A stretch of 64,000 nt of DNA, taken from Paraburkholderia sp. PGU19 (GTDB lineage: Bacteria; Pseudomonadota; Gammaproteobacteria; Burkholderiales; Burkholderiaceae). This document shows, piece by piece, positions 8,847 through 17,584 of the stretch (position 1 is the first letter of the stretch; every line of letters begins with the position of its first letter). The translations under genes and the position numbers were made by a program. A model generated the notes under the pieces. The model was given only the letters and a program-made list of their open reading frames with translations. It did not search any database and had not been told where the DNA came from. The DNA lies in the NCBI RefSeq assembly GCF_013426915.1, contig NZ_AP023180.1:372001-436000 (forward strand), written 5' to 3'.

Positions 8847-9509
8847 TTACGCCATGAAGCGGGCAACGCGTGTTTCCGCCCACATGCCGGCGCGCGACGT
8901 GAGTTCCACGAGCGCGAGGTAGCACACGCACAGCACGAGCAAGGTCTCGACGAACGCGAAAGTCGCCGAGCCGATGCCCGTCAGCACGAACGTCAGTTCG
9001 GGTACGGTGACGATCGACAGCACGGCCGTTTCCTTGCTGAGCACGATGGTCAGGTTGGTCAGCGCGGGCACGATCAGCACGAGCATTTGCGGCACCTGGA
9101 TGCGCAGCACCGCTTGCCAGCGTGTGAGGCCGAGACACGATGCGGCTTCGAGATGTCCGCGCGGTATCGATTGGAAACCGGAGCGGAACGCTTCCGCGAA
9201 ATACGCGCTGCCGTACAGGCCGAGACCGAGCACGCCTGCCGTCAGCGGTTCGAGCGTCAAGCCGAACGACGGGCCGCCGTAGTAGAGCAAAAAGAGTTGC
9301 ACGAGAAACGGCGTGCCGCGAAACAGCTCGATGTACGCCCGCAATACGCCGCGCACCCAGCGCCCGCAAAAAAGTTGCAGCACGGCGATCAGAAAGCCGA
9401 TCAGCAGTCCGAGCGCGACGCCGACCATCCATGTGCCGAGCGTCGTCGCGAGGCCAGCGGCGATGGGTTGCAGATTGTGCGTGATGACGGTGGGATCGAA
9501 TTGCTGCAT
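8847..9509 (-). CDS. Polar amino acid ABC transporter permease
   Basis: A 220-residue HisMQ-type permease with hydrophobic helices and the motifs ELFRGTPFLVQLFLLYYGG and GHLEAASCLGLTRWQAVLRI. The frame opens at 9572, but the ATG at 9507-9509 has a GAGGA ribosome site and falls 10 bases after the stop of the preceding permease, so the shorter start is preferred. It works with the neighbouring permease, the ATPase at 7961 and the binding protein at 10242. Confidence 0.88.
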   Translation of the reverse strand: MQQFDPTVITHNLQPIAAGLATTLGTWMVGVALGLLIGFLIAVLQLFCGRWVRGVLRAYIELFRGTPFLVQLFLLYYGGPSFGLTLEPLTAGVLGLGLYGSAYFAEAFRSGFQSIPRGHLEAASCLGLTRWQAVLRIQVPQMLVLIVPALTNLTIVLSKETAVLSIVTVPELTFVLTGIGSATFAFVETLLVLCVCYLALVELTSRAGMWAETRVARFMA

Positions 9510-9519
9510 CGTTCGGTCC

Positions 9520-10170
9520 TCAGGTATGTTGCAGTCGATGCTCGGCGGCGTGCGCGACCAGCGCAAGCGCACCGCAAATGACGAAGTAGATCAGCCCCGC
9601 CGCGACATACGCTTCAAGCGGCCGGTACGTGCTGGCCGCGATGTTCTGCGCGGTGCGCGTAATTTCGGCCACGCCGACTACGGAGATCAGCGACGACGCC
9701 TTGATCAGCAACACCATTTCGTTGACGAGCGAAGGCAGCGTCATCCGAAAGGCTTGCGGCACCTGAATGCGGCGCAGCATGTCGATGGGCGAAAGGCCGA
9801 GCATGCGCGCCGCTTCGATCTGACCGGGCGGAATGTTCAGAAAGCCGCCGCGCAGTATTTCCGCGATATACGACGCGGAACAGAGCGACACCGCGCTGAT
9901 CGCGGCGACGATGGGCGACACGTTGATGCCGACGAAGGGCAGCAGGTAATAGACGAGCAGCAGTTGCACGAGCATCGGCACGCCGCGAAAGAAGAACACA
10001 TACGCGCCACCGAAGCGTTGCGCAATGGCATTCGACGATAAGCGCGCCGAGCACACACCAATGCCGACGAAGAAGCCGATCACCAGCCCCGTCAGCGAAA
10101 TGCCGATCGTCGCCAGCGCGGCTTGCAAAAGCAGCGGAAAACCTTGAGCGAAAACGTGGGCGCTGAACAT
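9520..10170 (-). CDS. Polar amino acid ABC transporter permease
   Basis: A 216-residue permease of the same family. A hydrophobic N-terminus (QAALATIGISLTGLVIGFFV) is followed by FFRGVPMLVQLLLVYYLLP, then the EAA loop GQIEAARMLGLSPIDMLRRI, and a last hydrophobic segment near the C-terminus. It is the first permease after the binding-protein gene, from which it is separated by about 70 bases containing an RNA hairpin. It is co-oriented and tightly linked with the second permease and the ATPase. Confidence 0.9.
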   Translation of the reverse strand: MFSAHVFAQGFPLLLQAALATIGISLTGLVIGFFVGIGVCSARLSSNAIAQRFGGAYVFFFRGVPMLVQLLLVYYLLPFVGINVSPIVAAISAVSLCSASYIAEILRGGFLNIPPGQIEAARMLGLSPIDMLRRIQVPQAFRMTLPSLVNEMVLLIKASSLISVVGVAEITRTAQNIAASTYRPLEAYVAAGLIYFVICGALALVAHAAEHRLQHT

Positions 10171-10200
10171 GGCCTGTTGCCTGCAAAAAAGGACATGTAA

Positions 10201-10228
10201 GCGGCGCGCCCGAAAGCAGGTGCGCCGC
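10201..10228 (-). promoter_or_regulatory. mRNA hairpin between binding protein and permease genes
   Basis: GCGGCGCGCC (10201-10210) and GGTGCGCCGC (10219-10228) can form a 10-bp stem with an 8-base loop. In the minus-strand transcript it lies shortly after the binding-protein stop. There is no T-run. Its position matches the hairpin at 1998-2020 in the other transporter operon, and it probably raises binding-protein expression relative to the permeases. Confidence 0.5.
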
Positions 10229-10241
10229 GCGATTCAGGGCA

Positions 10242-11081
10242 TCAGTAGTTGGGCGTGGGCATCGTGGTGGGCGCGTCCATGGCCACGCCGAACCATTTCT
10301 TCTGCAACGATGCGAGACGGCCGTCGTTGTGCATCTTGACCAATGCAGCGTTGAACGCGTCGGCAAGCGGCTTGCTGTCGGCATCCTTGCGCAGGCAGTA
10401 TGCGAAGTACACTTTCGCGCCGAACGGCGGCGTGACGACGGCGAACGCTTCGGGGCGCTGTTTCGCGACGTAGGCGATGTTGGTCATCGAGTTGGCGACG
10501 GCAGCAATGCGGCCCGCTGCGAGATCCGCGTACGCCTGATTGTTGTCGACGTATTCGCGCACTTCGGGCTGCTTCGGCAGTGTCGCGATGTAGGCCTTCA
10601 ACTGATCGAGCTGCGCGGAGCCTTTGCCCGCGCCGACAGTCTTGCCGGCGATATCCGATGATTGCTTGAGCGACGTGTCGTTGGCACGCTTGAGAAGCGC
10701 GTCGGTCGCGTCAGCGACGGGCAGCGTGTACGTATAGCGTTCCATGCGCGCCTTCGTCACCGTGAGCGGACCGCCCACCATGTCGAACTTGCCCGCTTCG
10801 AGACCGGGCAGCACGCTCGGCCAGGGCAGATCGATGAAGCGCACCTTCACGCCGAGTTCTTTGCCGACTTCGGCGAACAGGTCTTTATTGAAGCCAGCCT
10901 GCTGGCCGTTCTCGAGGAAGTCGAACGGCGCGAACTGCATCTCCGTGCCGACCACGAGTTCGCCCGCCTTCTTGACCTTCGCGAGTTGATCTTCCGCGTG
11001 CGCGCCGACGCTGGCTACGGACGCGGCGGCGCAGAACGCCACCATCGCGAGACGACACTTCCAGCCTGCAAAGATACCCAT
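10242..11081 (-). CDS. Polar amino acid ABC transporter, periplasmic binding protein
   Basis: A 279-residue type 3 solute-binding protein. From the ATG at 11079-11081 the protein begins with MGIFAGWKCR and a signal peptide ending near GAHA-EDQL. The conserved segments VVGTEMQFAPFDFLENGQ, GFNKDLFAEVGKELGV, LPWPSVLPGLEAGKFDMVGG and LQKKWFG follow. The frame extends upstream to 11192, but a GGGAGA ribosome site just before 11081 and the signal peptide fix the start. It is the first gene of the minus-strand transporter operon. The ligand is unknown beyond the polar amino acid class. Confidence 0.9.
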   Translation of the reverse strand: MGIFAGWKCRLAMVAFCAAASVASVGAHAEDQLAKVKKAGELVVGTEMQFAPFDFLENGQQAGFNKDLFAEVGKELGVKVRFIDLPWPSVLPGLEAGKFDMVGGPLTVTKARMERYTYTLPVADATDALLKRANDTSLKQSSDIAGKTVGAGKGSAQLDQLKAYIATLPKQPEVREYVDNNQAYADLAAGRIAAVANSMTNIAYVAKQRPEAFAVVTPPFGAKVYFAYCLRKDADSKPLADAFNAALVKMHNDGRLASLQKKWFGVAMDAPTTMPTPNY

Positions 11082-11142
11082 TGAGATTCTCCCGTTGGCA
11101 AAGTGTGTCGCGCTCGACGTGGCGGGGCGCGAATCATGCGAG

Positions 11143-11156
11143 GCAGTATATACCGC
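11143..11156. promoter_or_regulatory. GTATATAC operator-like site 1
   Basis: GCAGTATATACCGC with the palindromic core GTATATAC, about 60 bases upstream of the binding-protein start at 11081. The core matches the kind of site bound by HutC-subfamily GntR proteins. A second copy in the opposite orientation lies at 11266-11279, nearer the divergent dioxygenase gene. Confidence 0.5.
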
Positions 11157-11265
11157 TGGTTTTGCGCGAAAAAAATAATCGCATGCTGTCAAACCCTAAT
11201 GGCGCTGGCGTACCTTCTGCAGATGATTGAAGCCGGTTGCAACGCAACTTGCGATTGCGCTTTTG

Positions 11266-11279
11266 GCGGTATATACAAC
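11266..11279. promoter_or_regulatory. GTATATAC operator-like site 2
   Basis: GCGGTATATACAAC, about 97 bases before the dioxygenase ATG. Together with the copy at 11143 it brackets the divergent promoter region. One regulator, most simply the HutC-like protein at 7104-7934, could therefore control both the transporter operon and the dioxygenase-flavoenzyme operon. Confidence 0.5.
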
Positions 11280-11375
11280 GTGAAACTCTCGCCGATCCGC
11301 ATGCGGTGCGCGCGGCGATGTATCGAAGCCTGTATCGAATCATCAGTTCAATCTTCGTAATGAAGGAGTTTCGCA

Positions 11376-12359
11376 ATGCAGCCAGCCACTCGCATTCCGA
11401 TTGTCGATCTGGCCGGCGTGCGCGCCGGCGACCGCGATGCGCTCGCGCGCGCGGGCCGCGAGATACGCGATGCATGCACGACAATCGGCTTCTTCTACAT
11501 CGTCAATCACGGCGTGCCGCAAGCAGTGATCGATCGTGCGGAACAGGCGGCGCGCGAGTTCTTTGCGTTTCCTGTCGAGACGAAACGGCGCGCGGCGGTG
11601 AATCATCGGCATCGTGGCTTCAATGCGCTGGGCGACGCGACGATGTATCAGGCAAAGCGCCCCGATTACAAGGAGTTCTATAGCATCGGTCTGGAGTTGC
11701 CCGAGAGCGATCCCGACGTGCTCGCGGGCCAGGCGCTTCGCGGGCCGAACAACTGGCCGGACTTCATGCCGGCGTTGCAGCCCGCGCTATACGGCTATTA
11801 CGAGGAAGTCGGGGCGTGTGGCGCAGACCTGCTGCGCGCGGTGGCGACGGGCCTCGGCGTTTCAGAGGATTTCTTCGCGCCGCGCTACACGAAGCGGATG
11901 CAGCGCACGCAGATGGTCTACTATCCGCCGCAGCCGCCGCAATCCGATGATGAGCAGTTCGGCGTCGCGCCGCATACCGATTACGGCTGCATCACGCTGC
12001 TGTGGCAGGATCGCGTCGGCGGGCTGCAGGTGCGCGAGATCGCCAACGAAACATGGATCGAGGCGCCGCCCATCGAAGGCAGCTTCGTCGTGAATGTCGG
12101 CGATCTGCTGGCGCGCTGGACGAATGATCGCTTCCGCTCGACGCTGCATCGCGTGATCAACGCGTCGGGCCGCGAGCGCTATTCGATCGCGACGTTCTAT
12201 GATCCGACCTATACGTCGAACGTTGATCCGCGCGATCTCGGCACGCCCGACGCCGACAGTAAATACGAACCCGTCGCTGCGGGCGATTATATTCTGGGCC
12301 GCATCAACAGTTCGATGGGGTATCGGAAGAAACTCGCCGCAGAGCAAGGTACGACATAA
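11376..12359 (+). CDS. 2-oxoglutarate/Fe(II) dioxygenase, isopenicillin N synthase type
   Basis: A 327-residue soluble oxygenase with an N-terminal DIOX_N region (IPIVDLAGV, IGFFYIVNHGVP) and a C-terminal jelly-roll. The iron ligands are visible as H200 and D202 in PHTDYGC and H258 in STLHRV. R268 and S270 in RYS would bind 2-oxoglutarate. The family oxidises amino acids and many small molecules, so the substrate cannot be named. An AAGGAG ribosome site precedes the ATG. It is divergent from the amino acid transporter and followed after 8 bases by a GlcD-type flavoenzyme, which suggests a joint catabolic route. Confidence 0.87.
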   Translation: MQPATRIPIVDLAGVRAGDRDALARAGREIRDACTTIGFFYIVNHGVPQAVIDRAEQAAREFFAFPVETKRRAAVNHRHRGFNALGDATMYQAKRPDYKEFYSIGLELPESDPDVLAGQALRGPNNWPDFMPALQPALYGYYEEVGACGADLLRAVATGLGVSEDFFAPRYTKRMQRTQMVYYPPQPPQSDDEQFGVAPHTDYGCITLLWQDRVGGLQVREIANETWIEAPPIEGSFVVNVGDLLARWTNDRFRSTLHRVINASGRERYSIATFYDPTYTSNVDPRDLGTPDADSKYEPVAAGDYILGRINSSMGYRKKLAAEQGTT

Positions 12360-12367
12360 GGAACCGC

Positions 12368-13768
12368 ATGACAGTGAACGAAGGGGCCGCGCTCGCATCG
12401 ACTTTGGCCGCGTTGCGCGAAGCGTTGGGCGGCGACGCGGTGCGCGTGGGCGATGAAATCGGCGAACGCTCGATGACGGACTGGACGCGACACGAACCCA
12501 CGCGTCCCGCCGCTTTGCTATTGCCGCGCACGACGGAACAGGTCGCACGCGCGCTGTTGATCTGCAACGACGCTCGCCAGAGCGTGGTGCCGCAGGGCGG
12601 CATGACGGGCCTTGCAGGTGGCTCCATTCCGCGCGCGACGGATATTGCGTTGTCGCTGGACCGTCTTGCAGGCGTCGAGGAAATCGACAGCGCAGCGGCG
12701 ACCCTCACCGTGCGCGCCGGTACGACCTTGCAGGCCGCGCAGGAAGCGGCGGCGCAAGCGGGCTTCGAACTCGCGCTCGATCTCGGCGCGCGCGGCTCGT
12801 GTCAGATCGGCGGCAATCTCGCAACGAATGCGGGCGGCAATCGCGTGATTCAATCGGGCACTGCGCGCGATCAGGTGCTCGGTCTCGAAGTCGTGCTGGC
12901 GAACGGTGCGGTATTGAGTTCGCTGAACAAGATGGTGAAGAACAACACCGGCTACGACCTGAAGCACTGGTTCATCGGCTCGGAAGGGACGCTAGGCGTG
13001 ATCACGCGCGCGGTGCTGAAGTTGCAGCCGCAGCGCGCGTCGCGTCATACGGCGCTCGTTGCGCTGAGTGATTACGAGCAGGCCGTCAGTCTGCTGCGCC
13101 GGCTCTCGACGCGCTTCGGCAACGACATCGGCGCATTCGAGATCATGTGGCCGGACTTCTTCGACTTCGGCGTGAAGCTGACGGGCACGCGCTCGCCATT
13201 TGCCGAAACGCATCCTTTATACGCATTGATCGAGCATGCGAGCTTCGATGCCGATGACGACGGCTCGCGTTTTTCGGGCGTGCTGATGGAGGCGCTTGAC
13301 GAAGCCGCGATTCGCGATGCCGTGATCGCGCAGTCGGTTGCCGATACGCGCGCGTTGTGGGCGATCCGTGAATGCACGGCGGAATTTCCCGTCAAGCTCG
13401 ATCCAATCAATTTTGACGTGAGTTTGCCGATCGGCGAGATCGGCGCATTCGTCGATCGTTGCCGCGCGGCGATCGACCGCGCCTGGCCGGGCAACGAGTC
13501 GTATTTCTTCGGCCATATCGGCGATTCGAATCTGCATGTGACCGTCGACGGTCATTCCGTGCCGGGCGTCGATCATCATGACGTGTATGCGCTCGTCTAT
13601 GACATGCTTGCGCCGCTGCGTGGGTCGGTGTCGGCGGAGCATGGTATTGGCTCGCTCAAGCGTGAGTTCCTGCCCGTGTCGCGCTCGGACGAAGAACTCG
13701 CCGTGATGAAGTCGATCAAGCATGCGCTCGATCCGAACGGGATTTTGAATCCGGGTAAGTTGTTCTAG
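12368..13768 (+). CDS. FAD-linked 2-hydroxyacid dehydrogenase, GlcD/D2HGDH type
   Basis: A 466-residue flavoprotein of the VAO/PCMH family. The FAD-binding part reads VVPQGGMTGLAGG and GARGSCQIGGNLATNAGG. The C-terminal FAD-oxidase domain has the metal/substrate histidines in FFGHIGDSNLHV and ends with AEHGIGSLKREFL and LDPNGILNPGKLF. Relatives oxidise D-2-hydroxyglutarate, D-lactate or glycolate. It starts 8 bases after the dioxygenase stop, so the two are one operon and may act in sequence on a 2-hydroxyacid product. The exact substrate is open. Confidence 0.88.
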   Translation: MTVNEGAALASTLAALREALGGDAVRVGDEIGERSMTDWTRHEPTRPAALLLPRTTEQVARALLICNDARQSVVPQGGMTGLAGGSIPRATDIALSLDRLAGVEEIDSAAATLTVRAGTTLQAAQEAAAQAGFELALDLGARGSCQIGGNLATNAGGNRVIQSGTARDQVLGLEVVLANGAVLSSLNKMVKNNTGYDLKHWFIGSEGTLGVITRAVLKLQPQRASRHTALVALSDYEQAVSLLRRLSTRFGNDIGAFEIMWPDFFDFGVKLTGTRSPFAETHPLYALIEHASFDADDDGSRFSGVLMEALDEAAIRDAVIAQSVADTRALWAIRECTAEFPVKLDPINFDVSLPIGEIGAFVDRCRAAIDRAWPGNESYFFGHIGDSNLHVTVDGHSVPGVDHHDVYALVYDMLAPLRGSVSAEHGIGSLKREFLPVSRSDEELAVMKSIKHALDPNGILNPGKLF

Positions 13769-13833
13769 CGTTTTTGTGCCTACGACGGCTCGTCATGAAT
13801 GCGGCAGCATCCATGACGAACCGTCATCTGCGC

Positions 13834-16800
13834 TCAATGCGCATCCAGATACCTGACAATCGTCGGGAACACATCGAGCGCTGCGCGCTTGCCGAACACG
13901 CAATCGATATGTCCATATCCGTCGATTACATGTCGTTCATAGTTCTCCGGCCCGAACTTTTCTACTAGAAGATCGTAGGTCATCTCCGTGCTGGTCGGCA
14001 GATAGCAGAGATTCTTCGAGCCGTGAATGAACGCGATGGGCAGCTTCATGCCTGCGATATTCGGCATATACACGTCGTCTCCATTCGCATCGACCACGTG
14101 CCCCGCGCGCACCATCGCCGCAAGCTGGTTGAACAGCTCGACGTCGTGGATACCGAATAGCTCCTGCAGGTTCGCGTGCAATTGCTCGTCGAGTTGCTCG
14201 TGCTCGTAGAGCAGGCCATACAGGAACGTCGCGCGATGGCACACGGGGCTGTTGCACGTTTCGTCGCGCTCGACGGGGAAGAACTTCAGCGCATCGTCGA
14301 GCAGGTTGTTCGGCCATTTCTCGTGCTGCGTATACGCGGTCATATCCTTGATGCCGAGATGCTGAAGAATCTGCGGCGTATGCAGTCCCGCCTTGACCCG
14401 CTGCAACAGTCCCGGCACGGGATGCGCCGACACCTGCGACATCACTGCGGAGCGCACGCCCTTGAGTCCCGACATCAGCGACATGCTCAAGGCCAGCCCG
14501 CCCAGACAATGGCCGATGACCTGAATCCCGTCGACGCCCGTCAGCTCGCGCACCTTCGCGACAGCGGCGGGAATGTCGTAGCGTGCGATCTCATCGGCGG
14601 TGGTGCGTTCGGTCGCGCTCGGCAGTTCGATGCTCACGCGCAGATCGACAAGCCAGACGTCGTAATGCGCAGCGCACAGAAACTCGACGAGGTTCGTGCC
14701 GATCAGGTCCGTCGAAAAGATGCGGCTCGATACGCCTGAGCCGTGAATCAGCAGCAGCGGTCCCTTGTTGCCGCCGTGATAGCGAGCGAGCCGCAGCGTC
14801 TTGCCGTCCTCGGTGTTGAAGTAGGTGATTTGCGGCGCGGGCGCACGCAACGCGCGGCGCACGCGCGGTGGCGCGTCGGGATCGAAATATTGCAAGGGCG
14901 CCGCGACGCCGCCATATTCCGTGTACAGCACGCCCGCGAAAAAGCGGCCGAATTTCAGCGTATACGCAAGGCGTGTTTCGATATCGGGCGTGTTCGTCAC
15001 TTCGATCGTGCGCTGCTGTTTGAGGAAATTCTCCGGCGTGATGATGAGCGTCGCGTGACCGATCACGGGCGCGTCGTCGGCATCGGATTCGCGGATCTTC
15101 GCGTAGAGCGTGTTCGTCTGCGTCCACAGTTCCGCCAGCGACGTGTGCGTGATGATCTTCTGACCAGTCAGATAGAAATGCTTCCCGTCGACGGTGTCCA
15201 GCGTCATCCGGTAGTTCATGTTGCGCCGTTCGACGTTCGCTTCGTCAACGACGAACAGGTTGAAGATGCCGTCGTTGACCGTCATCGGTTGGGGGGACAA
15301 GGCGGTGCAAGTCAGCGTGCCGATCATGTGTGCCTGATGCTGCGGGTTCGCGAGCATGTCGTCGAGATCGTCGGAGACGACGGTCACGGTGAAGCTGATG
15401 GGCGTGCCTTCCGCTGGATCGTCCCGTTGGCCCGCCGGCTTCGCATCGCCAACAAAATACGAGCCGATCATCGTCTCGGTGAAGCGCAGGCCGATTTTCA
15501 GCGCGGGCGGCGGGGCGGTGTTGCCCGCCGCGTTGTAGTCGATCTGCCAGCCGCGTGACTGCGCAAGCTGCGCGCAATTTCGCTCGGCCAGCGCGGAGAT
15601 AGTCAGCAACGGGTTGACGCCGAGCGAGAGCGGCATCACCGCGCCGTCCATCACATAGAGCCCCTCGTGTACCGCGTTGCCGTCCGTGCCGGAAAACACG
15701 CGGCCCGCCTGATCGACGACGCCATGCGCGGCATCCTCCGCCATCCCGCAGCCACCCAACGGATGCACGGTGACGGTGCGGTTCTGGAACAGATCGGCGG
15801 AAATCGGGTTGCGCACATACGAGCCGCCCAGCGCGCACGTCGCTTCGATCAATGTCTTTTCGACGGTTTCGTAGATCGGCTGCTTGCCCGCGTTCGGCCA
15901 GCTTACGCGAGGGCGGCCGCTTTCGACCGTGATCTGGCCGCTTTCGTCGTCGTGCGCCATCACCAGGTAGGTCTGCGTGTTGCGCATCGCGCCGTGATAC
16001 GGGCCGCGCAGAATGCTCTCGGCGATGCGCGCTTCGTCCGCGAGCGGCGCATCGCCTGCCGGGTCCGGCATTTCGACGCCTTCGGCAGGCGCCGCGAGGC
16101 CGAGTACGCCCATCAGGCCGAGGCCGATCGGCGCGGCAACCGATCCTTCCTCGATCACGAAGCCGTCCTTTACATCGGGCGTGTTGCGATGGTCAATGAT
16201 GCCCGTGATGCACGGGCCGACAGGCGGAATGTCGCCCGCCGGATGCGTGCCCCAGCCGACGCCGTTGATCACCTTGTCGGTGTTGAACGCGAACGCGAGC
16301 ACGTCGCCGTTGCCCGTGAAGTGCTGGCCAAGTTGCTTCGACACAGGCAAGCCCGCTTCCTGCGAGCGCAGCAGGATCGCCGTCGAGCCGAGCGTGCCGG
16401 CGGAAAGGATCACGATGTCGGCCGTCACGAACAGTTCGGGCGCGTCGTACAGCTCGCGCTTCAGGTCGGCGGGTTGATAGCGCACGCACCAGACGCCGCG
16501 CTCGTCGTCGCGCACCACCGAATGCACGGCCGCGCCCGTGAAAATCTGCGCGCCATGCGCGGCGGCGTCGGGCAGATAGTTCATATGCGTCGAGTTCTTC
16601 GCGCCGTGGTTGCAGCCCGAATTGCAGTCGCCGCAGCCGACGCAGCGGTTCTGGTCGACGCCCGCCGCGTTCTTGCCTTCCTTGAACGTCACCGTGATGG
16701 GCGGGCGGTAGAAACGGTCGCTCATGCCGAGCCGTTTCGCTGACAACTCGAGCGCATCGAGTTTCGGCAGGTTGGGGTAGTCGTCGGGGACGGGCGTCGC

Positions 16801-17232
16801 GCCGAGCATCGTTTTGGCGCGTTCGTAGCAAACGTCGAGATTTGCCTGGTCTGCACGCAAGGCGGCGGGCCAGCGCGGATCGTCCCACAGTCGCGCGTCG
16901 GGCTTGAGCGCGACGTTCGCGTTGATCAGCGACGTGCCGCCGAGTCCACAGCCGACCACCACGTTGACATCGGGATTCACGTGCACTTCGAGCAGCGCGA
17001 GGGGCGAGCCGATCTGCGCGACGCCCGTGTTGTACTGCATTTGCGCGACACCTTCGAGCGGCGTGGCGGGAAAGTCGCCCGCCATGAACTCGCGGCCGCG
17101 TTCGAGCAGGCACACGCTGCGTTTCGCGCGAGCCATGCGGCTCGCGGCAATCGCGCCGCCATAGCCGGAACCCACGACCACGACCTCGTAATGGTCCTTC
17201 ATCGCCGAAAGGGCGCTGGACAAGCGGTTCAT
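13834..17232 (-). CDS. GMC oxidoreductase fused to alpha/beta hydrolase
   Basis: A very long 1132-residue protein with two enzymes in one chain. Residues 15-580 form a cholesterol-oxidase-like GMC flavoprotein with dinucleotide motif GSGYGG (21-26), VGCGLGGTSLINAN and the C-terminal HPLGGCGM and VNPLLTISALAER. Cysteines 197, 200, 203 and 207 (CVGCGDCNSGC) are spaced like an iron-sulfur ligand set. After a linker domain, residues 830-1132 are an alpha/beta hydrolase. Its nucleophile box GHCLGG places Cys909 where lipases have Ser, as in PHA synthases, and H1108 lies in DGYGHID. It may oxidise and then cleave a sterol-like or other lipophilic compound. No signal peptide is visible, and the gene stands alone. 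Confidence 0.85.
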   Translation of the reverse strand: MNRLSSALSAMKDHYEVVVVGSGYGGAIAASRMARAKRSVCLLERGREFMAGDFPATPLEGVAQMQYNTGVAQIGSPLALLEVHVNPDVNVVVGCGLGGTSLINANVALKPDARLWDDPRWPAALRADQANLDVCYERAKTMLGATPVPDDYPNLPKLDALELSAKRLGMSDRFYRPPITVTFKEGKNAAGVDQNRCVGCGDCNSGCNHGAKNSTHMNYLPDAAAHGAQIFTGAAVHSVVRDDERGVWCVRYQPADLKRELYDAPELFVTADIVILSAGTLGSTAILLRSQEAGLPVSKQLGQHFTGNGDVLAFAFNTDKVINGVGWGTHPAGDIPPVGPCITGIIDHRNTPDVKDGFVIEEGSVAAPIGLGLMGVLGLAAPAEGVEMPDPAGDAPLADEARIAESILRGPYHGAMRNTQTYLVMAHDDESGQITVESGRPRVSWPNAGKQPIYETVEKTLIEATCALGGSYVRNPISADLFQNRTVTVHPLGGCGMAEDAAHGVVDQAGRVFSGTDGNAVHEGLYVMDGAVMPLSLGVNPLLTISALAERNCAQLAQSRGWQIDYNAAGNTAPPPALKIGLRFTETMIGSYFVGDAKPAGQRDDPAEGTPISFTVTVVSDDLDDMLANPQHQAHMIGTLTCTALSPQPMTVNDGIFNLFVVDEANVERRNMNYRMTLDTVDGKHFYLTGQKIITHTSLAELWTQTNTLYAKIRESDADDAPVIGHATLIITPENFLKQQRTIEVTNTPDIETRLAYTLKFGRFFAGVLYTEYGGVAAPLQYFDPDAPPRVRRALRAPAPQITYFNTEDGKTLRLARYHGGNKGPLLLIHGSGVSSRIFSTDLIGTNLVEFLCAAHYDVWLVDLRVSIELPSATERTTADEIARYDIPAAVAKVRELTGVDGIQVIGHCLGGLALSMSLMSGLKGVRSAVMSQVSAHPVPGLLQRVKAGLHTPQILQHLGIKDMTAYTQHEKWPNNLLDDALKFFPVERDETCNSPVCHRATFLYGLLYEHEQLDEQLHANLQELFGIHDVELFNQLAAMVRAGHVVDANGDDVYMPNIAGMKLPIAFIHGSKNLCYLPTSTEMTYDLLVEKFGPENYERHVIDGYGHIDCVFGKRAALDVFPTIVRYLDAH

Positions 17233-17584
17233 TCGACCACCTCTTTGTATTGGATGTGTGCCGGGCGGGGGAAACCTGGCGATATAGACGGCTGGCTGGC
17301 GCTCACAGCCTCTTTATCCTGGACTTCGCGCAGCGAAATGCAAAGGGAAAACGCGCGTTTAGCCGTGTGATTCAAAAATTGCTGTGATTGCAGGCGTGGA
17401 GTACTTTCGTGCGGACAGGTGCCATCAGGCAGCGGTCGCGCGAACTGCACGTAGGATGAAGCGTAGAGACGGGCTCGTTCTGGTTGGCGACGCGTAATAA
17501 GCGAGCCGGATTGTCAAATTCGAATCGAAGGCCGCGATTGTTAAACGTTAAGCGAGTTAAGGTTCAAACGGCGCGCTCAGTTGT
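17233..17584. other. Intergenic region, nothing recognised
   Basis: About 350 bases between the start of the GMC-hydrolase gene and the end of the sigma-like gene. It presumably contains the promoter of the GMC gene. I see no gene, strong hairpin or repeat. Confidence 0.5.
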
